Positions 16,942-26,676 are shown, numbered from the stretch's first letter. The stretch is DNA of 64,000 nt from Clostridiales bacterium (GCA_017480325.1 JAFVAY010000008.1:1-64000); one strand, 5' to 3'. Notes: a model not told the origin generated them from the letters alone. A program made the numbers and translations.

Positions 16942-17754
16942 TTAATAGAGGTACTTCTTACAAAGCTGCATGATTTCTTCTTCGTCCACATCCAGCTCTA
17001 CGCGCATATATTCTTTGACACTTCCGTATTTCTCGTTAAGCGTATCTATTGCTTCTGTCATATAGCGTTCTATTACCGCTCCGCTTATAAAAAGCAGCGC
17101 GTCAAGTTTTTTCTGTGGCATCTGATATGACGCGATTTTCTGCCGTACGGCTTCAATCTGTGCAGCGTTATAATCATTGGTAAGCATATAGTCGGCAATG
17201 ATCGTTTCACGGCTTGCTCCGAGAGCGGTCAGTAGAAGCATCGTCGCGCAGCCGGTTCTGTCCTTGCCATCGGTACAATGCCAAAGGATCGCGCCTTTGT
17301 TCGGGTCAGTTTCCTGAAGGATACGAAAAAATTCACGGTAGGCTCTCTTGCCTCTTTCACCGAGAAGGAAACCTAAATACTGGCTCGGACCCAGCATTCC
17401 CGCATCATAGGACAGCTTAAACAGTCTCATTCTGTCCACGCCCTTTTTATATTCTTCGAGCATCTTCGGGTCGGGGGGAACATAATCTTCAAATTCTATA
17501 ACCGGCAGGTGTATATTTTCCACTCCGGGTATTACGGGGGAGGGAGCAGCGTCTCGTTCTCCTGTCATACGAAGGTCAATGACAGTCTGCAGGCGAAACT
17601 CGTTCTTAAGCTTATCAAGAGCAACGGGCGCTGCGTTTTTTAGAGCCGATGTGCGAAGCAACAGACCGGGTCTAATATGTTTATCTCCTATTGTGTACCC
17701 GCCGAGTTCACGGGCGTTTCCTATACCGGGAAGGTCGATCGCTTGCTTCAACAT
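16942..17754 (-). CDS. Tyrosine-phosphatase-like protein (Y_phosphatase3 type)
   Basis: A 270-residue protein with the cysteine-phosphatase loop HCTDGKDRTG (Cys160, Arg166) and the typical N-terminus NARELGGY for this family, which includes MptpB- and IphP-like enzymes acting on phospho-Tyr, phospho-Ser/Thr or phosphoinositides. No signal peptide is visible. It starts 12 bases after the stop of the STAS-kinase gene on the same strand, and its GGAG site overlaps that stop region, so the two are an operon. It may therefore oppose that kinase. Confidence 0.86.
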   Translation of the reverse strand: MLKQAIDLPGIGNARELGGYTIGDKHIRPGLLLRTSALKNAAPVALDKLKNEFRLQTVIDLRMTGERDAAPSPVIPGVENIHLPVIEFEDYVPPDPKMLEEYKKGVDRMRLFKLSYDAGMLGPSQYLGFLLGERGKRAYREFFRILQETDPNKGAILWHCTDGKDRTGCATMLLLTALGASRETIIADYMLTNDYNAAQIEAVRQKIASYQMPQKKLDALLFISGAVIERYMTEAIDTLNEKYGSVKEYMRVELDVDEEEIMQLCKKYLY

Positions 17755-17766
17755 AGTGTTCTCCGA

Positions 17767-18960
17767 TCAGAAATCAAGGGGTTGGACATCCTCGATAGCC
17801 GGAAGCAACCGCTGCCGAAGTACAAGATCAATACGCATTTTAACTGCTTCAATATTGTCCCCCTGTGTGCTTAAAGCGTGGAATGTCATCATCAGCAGGC
17901 AGTAGGGCATGAGCTTCTGTGTTATCGCGCCGATCTCTTCCGGTGACTTTATTCCGAAATAAGCTCCGCAAATAACGCCCCATATCTTCTGCGCATACTC
18001 GAAATCAAATCCAAGGAACCTTATCAGATCCTCGTCCGACCTTATTCCACCACGGGTTGCAGGAATTATAATATATACCAGCATAATTCCCGCGATATCA
18101 AATACCGGATGTCCGACAGAAGCGTCGCCTATGTCGATAAGCAGAAATTCATCGTCCTGTACCATTACATTCTTAGCGTTAAAATCACCATGCAGGAAAG
18201 TGTCTCGATCGGGAATGCTGTTGATAAACGCCTTTATCTTTCCGGATTCCTCTTCGGTAATAAGATCCGAAAGTGAATCCACCCATTCGAGCATCTTGGT
18301 CTTGCGGTCGGGAAGTCCGGATTCCTTGTCCGGCACGATGCTGTGCAGTTTTTTGAGAAGCCCTGCGCTTCTGCCGAATATTTCCGACAATTTTTGCGGG
18401 TCTTCATTCAGAAGCTGCGCTGTTGTCTTCGCATTAAGAAGTTCATACACAACTCCGTAACTGTCTCCGCATTTCACGACATCATAGGATATAGCGGTAG
18501 GGACGCCCATAATAAATGCCTTCTGTGAGGTCGCACGCTCCTGTTCGACAAATTCAAGACTTATACCGGGATTATAGATCTTTACGATAGTCTCCGGGTC
18601 TATGCGATAGACTTTGCCGTAACCGCCGGAACCAATAAGTTCGCACCCCTCGACCGATACCTCGCGCAGAGCTTTCCTCACATCTAGAAGCTCCGTAAAT
18701 CCTGTAGTCTCGAGAATATCATAAACATCGCGGGAGACATTGATGACCGGAAGAGGCTTGTTTATGCTCTTTCTAAGTTTAAGTAATACACGCAGTCCGG
18801 CACTGGATATATATTCGAGCTTTTCTGCGTCGATTACGATGTCCTCGGTTTTAGCCTCGACTGCTGCAAATAATTCGCTTTCTGTCTGTGCAGCATTTTT
18901 GGTGTCTATTCTGCCATCAAGGCAGATAGTAAGTTTTCCGTCTTTATTGTTAATTGTCAT
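17767..18960 (-). CDS. STAS domain fused to APH/protein-kinase-fold kinase, second copy
   Basis: A 397-residue paralogue of the gene at 3227. STAS occupies residues 1-100, with YISSAGLR and predicted phospho-Ser53. The kinase has glycine loop GSGGYGKVYR (110-119), Lys127, HGD (257-259), Asn264 and Asp276; the core positions match the other copy almost residue for residue. The start is fixed by AAGGAGG seven bases before the ATG. Here the partner gene is a Cys-based phosphatase (16942-17754), not a PP2C. Confidence 0.88.
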   Translation of the reverse strand: MTINNKDGKLTICLDGRIDTKNAAQTESELFAAVEAKTEDIVIDAEKLEYISSAGLRVLLKLRKSINKPLPVINVSRDVYDILETTGFTELLDVRKALREVSVEGCELIGSGGYGKVYRIDPETIVKIYNPGISLEFVEQERATSQKAFIMGVPTAISYDVVKCGDSYGVVYELLNAKTTAQLLNEDPQKLSEIFGRSAGLLKKLHSIVPDKESGLPDRKTKMLEWVDSLSDLITEEESGKIKAFINSIPDRDTFLHGDFNAKNVMVQDDEFLLIDIGDASVGHPVFDIAGIMLVYIIIPATRGGIRSDEDLIRFLGFDFEYAQKIWGVICGAYFGIKSPEEIGAITQKLMPYCLLMMTFHALSTQGDNIEAVKMRIDLVLRQRLLPAIEDVQPLDF

Positions 18961-19017
18961 GTTTAACCTCCTTTTGTATTTCAATTGTATTTATTGTTTA
19001 TATAATTACGTTGCAAG

Positions 19018-20178
19018 TTATGTTTCTCTTCTAGAGAGCCCTGTCTTCCGATAGTATCTGTCTTTAGCTTCATACATTCGTTTATCGGCGTATTTTACAA
19101 GTTCTTCACAGGAGGTGCCTTGGTGTTCGGATTGAAGAGCGTAACCTACAGATAGGCTTAAAGACTTAACGACATCTCCCGACCATCTTGAAGTCTCATC
19201 TGCAATGCGTTTCATCGATTCTTTTACTTGAGCGGGAGTCATGCTTGCCAGCACTATAAACTCGTCTCCTCCGGTTCTGAAGCATGCTCCGTAATCGGCA
19301 AACACTTCTTCTATGCATCTGGCTGAACCACAGATGAGCTCATCTCCAGCATCGTGTCCCATTGTGTCATTAGTTGTCTTAAGCCCGTTGATGTCAATAG
19401 AGAATGCGACGAAGTCGGAGGGCATCTTGGACCGATAGGTCTCCAAGGCTCTGGAGTAGGCATAACGGCTCTGAAGGCCCGTTAAAGCGTCAGTTGTGAT
19501 CTTGATCTGCTGTTCGAGAATATGTTCATCGGTCCTCTGTTGAGCAAACTCCATTGTGTGAACAAACATCATATAAGCGCCTATTGTAAGCGCGAGGTAT
19601 GCAGTACGAATCTCCCCACCGAAGATTTCCTGCATAAATATGCCTAACAGAACAATCAGAAGTATAAGATACAATGAGAATCGATTCTCATTACGGAATC
19701 GTTTGCCGTATATCAGGAACTGTAATATAACTATGGTTGTTATCAGCAGATACTCGATTATATAGATCGTATAAAGCGAACCGTGAGCATAATAGTTATT
19801 GTCGTCTATAGTAATCATCCAGTCTGTAAACAAGGATAAGATCTGGAAAACTATATTAGTTGCTATGATAACATTCATTGCTTTAGTCCAGATGCTTTTG
19901 AGTCTCATCTGTCCGATGAACGCCGCACCTGCAAGAGGAGTGCAAATATAATCACAGCACTTTACGAGTCTTATGAGAAACGAAGGGATATTCTCGTTGC
20001 CGTTAAGCTGTATAGCCCCCCACTCGGAGACCGAGGCAAGGAAGATGAGAATATAGGTGATATAAAACCTCATTTTAGTCGTTCTTCGAAGCCTGTCATT
20101 CTCGTGTACAAGTACACAAAGAATGATTAGAGATATCCAAAGAATAGTACTTACCGCAGAATAATAACTCATTGTCAT
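19018..20178 (-). CDS. Membrane diguanylate cyclase (7TM-GGDEF)
   Basis: A 386-residue protein. About seven hydrophobic segments fill residues 5-215, then a short coil (EFAQQRTDEHILEQQ) and a GGDEF domain with intact RTGGDEF and DALTGLQSRYAY. It should make cyclic di-GMP in response to a membrane or extracellular cue. No RxxD inhibitory site is present at the usual place. The start lacks a strong Shine-Dalgarno sequence, and an in-frame ATG two codons later is equally possible. It is divergent from the AAA ATPase gene. Confidence 0.87.
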   Translation of the reverse strand: MTMSYYSAVSTILWISLIILCVLVHENDRLRRTTKMRFYITYILIFLASVSEWGAIQLNGNENIPSFLIRLVKCCDYICTPLAGAAFIGQMRLKSIWTKAMNVIIATNIVFQILSLFTDWMITIDDNNYYAHGSLYTIYIIEYLLITTIVILQFLIYGKRFRNENRFSLYLILLIVLLGIFMQEIFGGEIRTAYLALTIGAYMMFVHTMEFAQQRTDEHILEQQIKITTDALTGLQSRYAYSRALETYRSKMPSDFVAFSIDINGLKTTNDTMGHDAGDELICGSARCIEEVFADYGACFRTGGDEFIVLASMTPAQVKESMKRIADETSRWSGDVVKSLSLSVGYALQSEHQGTSCEELVKYADKRMYEAKDRYYRKTGLSRRET

Positions 20179-20324
20179 GTAATTATTATCGTGAACTGAT
20201 TTATATTTTTACAGATAAGGAATTGCCAAAAAAAATAATAAGGATACTGATTTTTCGTATAATTGCCCACGCGTAAAGGCTGAGATTGAATGGAATACAG
20301 ATTTGATATGTGAATACATATATT

Positions 20325-20356
20325 ACATATTTGCATATTTGACATATTTGCATATT
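20325..20356. repeat. Tandem direct repeat upstream of AAA ATPase
   Basis: ACATATTTGCATATT occurs twice exactly (20325-20339 and 20342-20356), with a 17-base period, in an AT-rich 240-base gap that also has other ACATAT words. It lies about 65 bases before the ATPase start. It could be an operator array. It is too short to call a replication iteron set. Confidence 0.7.
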
Positions 20357-20418
20357 GCGCCTATCATTACATATATACAATAATTGAAATTGGAATTACT
20401 TTGAAAGGGCCTGAGTAT

Positions 20419-21573
20419 ATGTTTTCAAATCCATTTTCTCCTATTTTTGGTGGAAAACCTGGTGTTTTCTTTGGAAGAGACAGGATTCTGCACCTCTTCG
20501 ATCTGGCAATGGTTGATTCCGGAAGCGATGAGCGTGCATTGTTTATCACAGGCACACGTGGGAGTGGTAAAACAGCTTTGCTGGAGCAATTATCAATAAG
20601 AGCCGGAAAAAATAAGAGAAAAGTTATTGATCTGGGTCCTGAAAATACTATCGAACAACTGATTCATGAGTTAAGTGGATACGAAGAAATTACAAATTCC
20701 ATTACTCCACAGGCAAGTATTAGTGTGCTTGGAATTGGTGGTGGAATAAGCGGCGGGACGGTCTCAAAAACCAAGCGCTTTGGCAGAGAAATCCTTCAAC
20801 CTCTTCTTCTTGAGACTTGTGCTAAGACGAAGCAGGGGATACTTGTTACGGTAGATGAAATACAGAAGGTACCGATCGAGGATGTCTCGTCTCTATGCAA
20901 TGCTTTTCAAATGGCTTCGAGAAAAGGTTATGATATCATGCTTGCAGTTGCAGGTTTGCCTTATGCATATACCAGCATTATCCGACATGAAGGATGTACA
21001 TACTTACGTCGTGCATCGCATGAAGAAATCGGTTTATTTACTTGGGATGAGGCTGCTAGTGCACTCACCAAGGTGTTCTCAGAAATCAAAGGATTGCAAA
21101 TCGACAAGTCTATTATGGATAGGATTAACCAGGTAAGCTACGGACATCCTTATTTGATGCAATTGCTTGGGTATCACTTGATCCTCAAGATTAACGAACT
21201 AAATCCTGAGAAAAAACATAAAGTCACTGAAGCAGAACTGGCAGAAGCAGAGAAAAACGCTCTGTTGTCTTATGAACAGCGTGCGCTCAAGCCCTTATTT
21301 GAGGAACTCCCGGGAAATGAGAAGCAATATCTTATAAAAATGTCTGAGTGTATAGGTGAGGATCGTCTGGTTCAAACTTCAGACATATCCAGTGCGCTGG
21401 GAATACCTCTCAATAAGTTAAGCAGGGTAAGAGCGTACCTTATTGATCATGGTATCATTGCAGCTCCCGAGCGTGGTAAGGTTATGTTTTGTATCCCATA
21501 TCTTGCTGACTATGTGCAAAAAGATAAGCTGATAACAAGTATTATTGATGTAATCAGACAACGAAGAGTATGA
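20419..21573 (+). CDS. AAA+ ATPase with C-terminal winged helix (AAA_16/Orc-like)
   Basis: A 384-residue ATPase of the type that opens with an NPF...VFFGRD segment. Walker A is GTRGSGKT (about 45-52), Walker B is ILVTVDEIQ (sensor-like DE), followed by an Orc1/Cdc6-like lid (GHPYLMQLLGYH) and a C-terminal winged-helix region (SDISSALGIPLNKLSRVRAYL). The ATG at 20419 follows AAAGGG; an upstream TTG at 20401 is less likely. It stands alone between a minus-strand diguanylate cyclase and a minus-strand permease. Such orphan ATPases are common in accessory DNA; the target is unknown. Confidence 0.84.
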   Translation: MFSNPFSPIFGGKPGVFFGRDRILHLFDLAMVDSGSDERALFITGTRGSGKTALLEQLSIRAGKNKRKVIDLGPENTIEQLIHELSGYEEITNSITPQASISVLGIGGGISGGTVSKTKRFGREILQPLLLETCAKTKQGILVTVDEIQKVPIEDVSSLCNAFQMASRKGYDIMLAVAGLPYAYTSIIRHEGCTYLRRASHEEIGLFTWDEAASALTKVFSEIKGLQIDKSIMDRINQVSYGHPYLMQLLGYHLILKINELNPEKKHKVTEAELAEAEKNALLSYEQRALKPLFEELPGNEKQYLIKMSECIGEDRLVQTSDISSALGIPLNKLSRVRAYLIDHGIIAAPERGKVMFCIPYLADYVQKDKLITSIIDVIRQRRV

Positions 21574-21654
21574 GTGACTCTGTTTTCTTCCGAGAATACA
21601 GAGGACAGCGTATATTATTACTATCGGGAGAGTCCGCAGGGAATTTCCCTCGAT
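21574..21654. other. Convergent gap with two hairpins
   Basis: Between the convergent ATPase and permease stops lie an 11-bp stem with one mismatch and a TCCG loop (21578-21603) and a 13-bp palindrome AGGGAATTTCCCT (21638-21650). Neither is followed by a T run on either strand, so they are not classical terminators, though the first may slow polymerase. Confidence 0.45.
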
Positions 21655-24600
21655 TTATTCATTTATATCTGTAAGCCGGAGCCTTTTAACTTTACGAAGA
21701 GCCCATGCGCTTATAAGAAAACTGTAGATTATCGTGATCAGTGTCGCAAGTCCCCATGCTTCAAATTGTATAGTTCTGATTGGATAGAAGCTGACACCGC
21801 CGATAAGTGTGTTTATACGGATAGCAAGAACGCTTCCGACTCCGAGTCCGATAATTATGCCTGCTAATGTGTATAAGATAATTTCCAGTGAAGCATAAAG
21901 GATAGTCTGCCCTAAAGTGAATCCGTTTATTCGCATTATTGTAAGTTCTTTCTTCTTCTGGTTTATATACATGGTGACCAGATTAAGGAGTATGAAATAA
22001 GCCATCATAGCAGCGATCCCTATGAATAATACTGCGAGGTAGTCAACAAGCGATATGTTATTTATTGTCTGTTCGTAGCGGTCGGAAGTAGGGATTATCT
22101 CCATAACTCCGTCAATATGTGAGAGTTTTTCTTCAATGACTTCAATGTCGGCATCATTCGTCCTTATCAGGAAGGAATTGTATTCGGGGGGATTGCCAAA
22201 TGTTAATAAATACGCATCCTCAGTCATCAGGACAAATTGTCCGGCATAGTTCATATACACACCGTCAATATTTGCTTCATGAGGGTTCATTGCATTATCG
22301 AGCAAAGTTAAGGTATCTCCGGAATGAATTCCGTGGTTATCAGAGAGAGCCTTATATATCCATATTCCGTTGCCCGATGATGTCTCTAGTTCATTCGTAT
22401 TAGTGTTAACCCTGACGAAATAATCATTCATCAGATCTTCGTTACCGCATAACAATTCAAACATTCCTGTTGTACCATTAAACTTATATGTCTGATATGT
22501 ATCGAGTATTTTGATATATGATGCACTGTATTCTTCAAGTATTGTTTCTATATACGCATCAGCATCTTGCGATATGGAAGGATCGAACCTTACTTTAAGA
22601 TCATAGTGTTCTATATCATTAAACTGTTTGTCAACGGACTTATACAAAGCAAATTTCATCGAGAATCCTGCTACAAGAAGCGCACAGCACCCGGCGATGC
22701 TGGCGACTGTTACCAATCCGCGTTTTTTATCCGACATCATATTGAGGAAGATCATCCTGCCGTAAAGTGATCCTGTACGGCTGCTTTTCGCCGATGATGA
22801 CTTCCTGGGAGCCCGTGGTACGCTGTCCTGTAAAAGTACGATGGCAGGGGACTTAAGAAGTGCATTACATGCTAGAAGAACGGCACTTACAGACAGGATC
22901 AGACCTCCTGAGAATACGATGACGGTAAGGGGGATGTTAAAAGCCCACTCGCCTTCGCCGTAAACAAAATATCTGCCGTCAAATCCTAAGATTGCCGGTT
23001 GTATCGTAAAGTAGCCCAGAACTATTCCTGTGACCATACCTGCAATTGTCGACGATACACCGAATATCAAATACTTTGCTAATATCTCTCTTCTGGTAAA
23101 TCCTAAAGCTTTTGCCGTACCTACCAGATTTCTCTGATCATCGATTATACGGCCGGAAGTAGCATAGATAACGAAGGATCCTACAAGTATGAATATAAGT
23201 GCGAAAGTTACTCCGAGGTCACCTACGTTACTCCTGATCTCGGAGATGGTGGCATAGCCTGCATTTCCCTCGGTATTAATAACAATCCAGTGACATTCTT
23301 CAAGGGTTTCAATTCTGTCTGCTGCTTCCTGATATGAAGCGAATCCTTCTTCATACTCCTGAAGCCCTGATTCGTATTCTTGTTCACCTTCCTGCAAGCG
23401 GGTAAGAGAATCCTGAAGTTCTGTCTGCCCTTGTTCATATTCAAGGATTCCCTGTTCATATGCGGCAAGACCTTCATTGTATTCGTTAAGTCCTTCCTGA
23501 TATTGAATCTCTCCCCGGTTCAGTTCTGACAAAGCGGCATTGTAATCTGATCTGGCCTGTTCATATTCCGCGAGTCCTTCTTCATATCGTTCCATACCCG
23601 CAAGATACTCTGCATAAGAAGCGTTATACTGTGTCAGTCCTTCGTTATATAGTGAAAGTCCCTGTTCATAAGCGGCACGTCCCTCACTATACTGACGTAC
23701 CCCTTCGTTATATGTATATCTTGCGTTATTGAGCTGTTGTACACCGGAAAGATAGTCGTTATGTCCCGAATCCCATGTTGATGCGGCCTGTGCAAACTGA
23801 TTATATCCATTGTCTATATCGTTATACTCAGCTTCGATGTATTCTACGATTACGGAAATAAGGGGATGGTCTTCCGAATAATCAATGATTACATTAGTTG
23901 TTTCCTCGAATGCCCGGCGCAGTTCATCCTCAGGGATCCCGAGAGAAGAGATGAGAGAGAAGATGTTATCCCCGAGAGTTCTTCTAAGATCTATGCTGAT
24001 GCTGTTTGTGATGGGAAACACACTTGCCGAAGCTTCAGGATCATCAACATTGATATCATATGAGCTATCAGACCATTCAATCGTATCCGCGATGTTCCGG
24101 CCAAGTATTCGGATTATGGCGTCTTCTAATGTGTCGCGGACCGAAGTCTTAGCGTCTTCAATCTGCTGATAGCTTGATTCAAGCTGTTGTCTTGCTTCGG
24201 ATAATTGAGCTTCTCCGGCGGCGATCGCGGCGGCTCCTCCCGACAGTTCATTCTCTGCCTCAGATAGTCTTGCCTGTGCAGCATTAAGCTCTGCCTCGTT
24301 CATTGCCAATTCGTTCTGAGCTGCACTAAGTTCATTCGAGGCTTGCTCTAACTGCATTCTTGCGGTATCAAGCTCGGCTTGACCTATATTGAGTTCCTCG
24401 TTTATTGCTGCAAGCTCAGATGACGAACTGTCTAATTGATTTCTTCCGTTTTGAAGTTCGATAGAAGCAGCCTGTAACTCTTGTTCGGATTCTTCAAGCT
24501 GCTGTGAAGCTTCATTTAACTGGTCCGCTCCTTCATAGTAAAGCTCCCAATTCGAATCGAGTTCTGTTCTTGCCGAGACTAAGCGATTATTGGCATCGTC

Positions 24601-25401
24601 GAGGGACTGACGGTTGTCATTAAGCATGGTCTGATACATATCGGTTATCTCGTTATATCGGATTACCGCACGTTCGTCCGCCAGCGGATTAAGTTCGGTC
24701 ACGGCATTGTTTACAATATTGAGATATTGACGGCTGAACCGGTTGAGTCCTTCTGTATCATTTACACGTACTAAAGCAGACATATAACATCCGTTCAGGC
24801 TCTCGGTATCAAAGGCTTCCGGCAAAACAAGAATATATCCGTTATCAGGAACTACAGACGGCCAGCATGAGTGATCGGGATGATATACAATGCCGGTAAT
24901 AACAAATTCCGATCTTGTGAGATAAGAAGGAGTTTCCCGTCCGCTGTTCAACACTTCGACTGTGCTTCCTATGGTAAGACCGGTCTCATTGATCACAGAT
25001 TGTTCCACAACACACTCGAAAGGTTCTTCCGGCTGTCGTCCATCAATAAGTTCCGGTGTATTGATCCTTGTAGTGAGCGAGACAACATTAATACTCGTGA
25101 TTTTATCGGCAGAAAAGATCTTGGCTTCGGTCCTTAATACTCCTTCCACATCCGCTACGGAATTACACGCAAGTATTGCTTCCATATCATCAGCTGTGAT
25201 GAGGTATGATGAATATAGTTCAATATCTCTGAAATTATTATTGTTGTAGAAGACAGATCCGTTATCCCCAATCGCTTTGGAAGCATAATTGATACCGAGG
25301 TACGCGACGATCGCCAATATCGCTATGATCACGATCGACAGATATGAGACGATCTGTTTGGTGATATTACGTATGGCGTCGGTTCTTTGAGTCTTCTTCA
25401 T
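21655..25401 (-). CDS. Giant ABC3/FtsX-family permease with heptad stalk, copy A
   Basis: A 1248-residue permease. TM1 is near residues 15-37, followed by a MacB-like extracellular domain, a long helix of L-x-x-A heptads, a globular middle region, a second helix of Y-x-x-G heptads, then three TMs (first FtsX domain), another TM near 860, a second extracellular domain, and three TMs ending at the C-terminus (second FtsX domain). Eight TMs in one chain fit the ABC3/LolE-type plan. The stalk recalls YhgE/Pip-like coiled coils. The ATG is preceded by TAATCGGA, shared with copy B at 28955. No ATPase is in its own operon; the GAF-ABC protein at 27728 is the obvious candidate. Confidence 0.87.
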   Translation of the reverse strand: MKKTQRTDAIRNITKQIVSYLSIVIIAILAIVAYLGINYASKAIGDNGSVFYNNNNFRDIELYSSYLITADDMEAILACNSVADVEGVLRTEAKIFSADKITSINVVSLTTRINTPELIDGRQPEEPFECVVEQSVINETGLTIGSTVEVLNSGRETPSYLTRSEFVITGIVYHPDHSCWPSVVPDNGYILVLPEAFDTESLNGCYMSALVRVNDTEGLNRFSRQYLNIVNNAVTELNPLADERAVIRYNEITDMYQTMLNDNRQSLDDANNRLVSARTELDSNWELYYEGADQLNEASQQLEESEQELQAASIELQNGRNQLDSSSSELAAINEELNIGQAELDTARMQLEQASNELSAAQNELAMNEAELNAAQARLSEAENELSGGAAAIAAGEAQLSEARQQLESSYQQIEDAKTSVRDTLEDAIIRILGRNIADTIEWSDSSYDINVDDPEASASVFPITNSISIDLRRTLGDNIFSLISSLGIPEDELRRAFEETTNVIIDYSEDHPLISVIVEYIEAEYNDIDNGYNQFAQAASTWDSGHNDYLSGVQQLNNARYTYNEGVRQYSEGRAAYEQGLSLYNEGLTQYNASYAEYLAGMERYEEGLAEYEQARSDYNAALSELNRGEIQYQEGLNEYNEGLAAYEQGILEYEQGQTELQDSLTRLQEGEQEYESGLQEYEEGFASYQEAADRIETLEECHWIVINTEGNAGYATISEIRSNVGDLGVTFALIFILVGSFVIYATSGRIIDDQRNLVGTAKALGFTRREILAKYLIFGVSSTIAGMVTGIVLGYFTIQPAILGFDGRYFVYGEGEWAFNIPLTVIVFSGGLILSVSAVLLACNALLKSPAIVLLQDSVPRAPRKSSSAKSSRTGSLYGRMIFLNMMSDKKRGLVTVASIAGCCALLVAGFSMKFALYKSVDKQFNDIEHYDLKVRFDPSISQDADAYIETILEEYSASYIKILDTYQTYKFNGTTGMFELLCGNEDLMNDYFVRVNTNTNELETSSGNGIWIYKALSDNHGIHSGDTLTLLDNAMNPHEANIDGVYMNYAGQFVLMTEDAYLLTFGNPPEYNSFLIRTNDADIEVIEEKLSHIDGVMEIIPTSDRYEQTINNISLVDYLAVLFIGIAAMMAYFILLNLVTMYINQKKKELTIMRINGFTLGQTILYASLEIILYTLAGIIIGLGVGSVLAIRINTLIGGVSFYPIRTIQFEAWGLATLITIIYSFLISAWALRKVKRLRLTDINE
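23314..23712 (-). repeat. 19 tandem heptads (21-bp period) in permease A
   Basis: The protein segment runs as 19 uninterrupted heptads of the form [Y/L]-x-x-[G/A/S]-x-x-x, for example YNEGLTQ, YEEGLAE and YNEGLAA, giving a degenerate 21-base period in the DNA. It pairs with a similar L-x-x-A helix earlier in the protein, so the two probably form an antiparallel extracellular hairpin stalk. Confidence 0.85.
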
Positions 25402-25427
25402 AATCCGATTAACAGAACGAAGCCTGA

Positions 25428-26582
25428 TCAGATGTCTTTGATAAAGCAGCTTCTTCTTTTGAACGGCTCAACTCCGAGCATTTTCCACTGATTAGTCATT
25501 TTACGATTCAGTTCAAGCTCCGGACCTGTTTCCACATATTTGATTCCGTTCTTTATGCAGTTGGTATGGACATGATCAATGAGTATACTGTTCAAGCCCT
25601 GTTTCTGGTAAACCGGCTTTACGGCCATCAGAAGAAGATCCAACGCTTCCGGCTTTTGAAGTGACCTAAGGATACGGATCCAACCGAGAGGCAACAGTCT
25701 TCCACGACTCTTCTTAAGGGCGTCGGCCATTGAAGGAGCTGATACACCGAATGCAACAAGATCGTCTTTATCATCGACTACGAAGCAGCAGTAGTCCGGA
25801 TTTACAAGGGGGATGAACTTATCGGCATACTTTTGAACCTGCTCATCATTTAATTCCACTACTCCGTAAAGCGGCTCGTATGCCTCATTGATCAGTTGAA
25901 AGACCTTCTTAACATAAGGTTTGTAATCCGATCTTCTTCTAAGATTTACGACATGAAGATTCTGGCGTTTAATGACTATTTGTGAGAGTCTGTGTATCTT
26001 ATTGTAATAGTCGCTGTCCTTCGTAGGTACATCGATTCGGTATTCGACCCAGTCCACATCTTTGTCGTATCCGAGAGTAGACAGATGCTTCTGATAATAG
26101 GGGTGATTGTAGTACGTGAAGAACAGGCTTCTTTGATCAAACCCATCAACAAGCATTCCCTCTCTGTCAAGATCACAAAAACCTAAAGGCCCATGGACCT
26201 GAGTGCAACCCTTTTGCCGTGCCCAGTCCTCTACCGCTGCGAAAAGACTGCGGGATACATCATAGTCATCGATAAAGTCCACCTGAGAGAAACGCATCCT
26301 CGATGTATTCCACTTAGCGTTAGCACGATGGTTCAAGATAGCACCGATACGCCCGACTATCTTACCGTCTCTATAGGCAAGAAAAGCCTTTGCTTCACAA
26401 TACTCGAAGGCGGGGTTCTTACCGGGCGTCCAATCATCCAGGTCGTCCTGATAAAAATTCGGAATATATTCCGGTACGTCCTTATACAGTTCATTCGGAT
26501 AGTCTGCAAATTTCCTGAGTGAAACCCTGTCGGTCACCTCGCGAATAATGATATCTTGGTTTGTATTATTTTCTGACTTCAT
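25428..26582 (-). CDS. GNAT-like acyltransferase-fold protein
   Basis: A 384-residue soluble protein of a GNAT-related family. The N-terminal part has a substrate-like PNELYKDVPEYIP motif and a KAFLAYRDGKIVGRIG strand pair typical of acetyl-CoA-binding folds; the C-terminal half (QGLNSILIDHVH, YVETGPELELN) looks like a second GNAT fold. The substrate is unknown. It is the first gene of the minus-strand unit that ends with permease A (26-base gap), divergent from the alarmone-synthetase operon. Confidence 0.72.
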   Translation of the reverse strand: MKSENNTNQDIIIREVTDRVSLRKFADYPNELYKDVPEYIPNFYQDDLDDWTPGKNPAFEYCEAKAFLAYRDGKIVGRIGAILNHRANAKWNTSRMRFSQVDFIDDYDVSRSLFAAVEDWARQKGCTQVHGPLGFCDLDREGMLVDGFDQRSLFFTYYNHPYYQKHLSTLGYDKDVDWVEYRIDVPTKDSDYYNKIHRLSQIVIKRQNLHVVNLRRRSDYKPYVKKVFQLINEAYEPLYGVVELNDEQVQKYADKFIPLVNPDYCCFVVDDKDDLVAFGVSAPSMADALKKSRGRLLPLGWIRILRSLQKPEALDLLLMAVKPVYQKQGLNSILIDHVHTNCIKNGIKYVETGPELELNRKMTNQWKMLGVEPFKRRSCFIKDI

Positions 26583-26603
26583 AACTTCTAAATTATAACA
26601 TAT

Positions 26604-26649
26604 TGAACGATATGATTATCTTATCGTTCACGACTTTTAACCGTATAAT
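26604..26649. promoter_or_regulatory. Inverted repeat and -10 box in divergent promoter
   Basis: A perfect 9-9-9 inverted repeat, TGAACGATA / TATCGTTCA (26604-26612 and 26622-26630), lies midway between the divergent GNAT and alarmone-synthetase genes. A TATAAT follows at 26644-26649, about 28 bases before the plus-strand ATG. The right arm sits where a -35 box would be, so binding there would affect plus-strand transcription. The regulator is not identifiable from this window. Confidence 0.65.
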
Positions 26650-26676
26650 GATATAGTATAGTGATGGAGGTTGACG

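Noticed and set aside
20325..20356. Plasmid replication iterons
   Set aside because: Only two copies, and the adjacent ATPase has no Rep-type features; chromosomal genes lie on both sides.
21578..21603. Bidirectional terminator between convergent genes
   Set aside because: The stem is good, but no T run follows on either strand.
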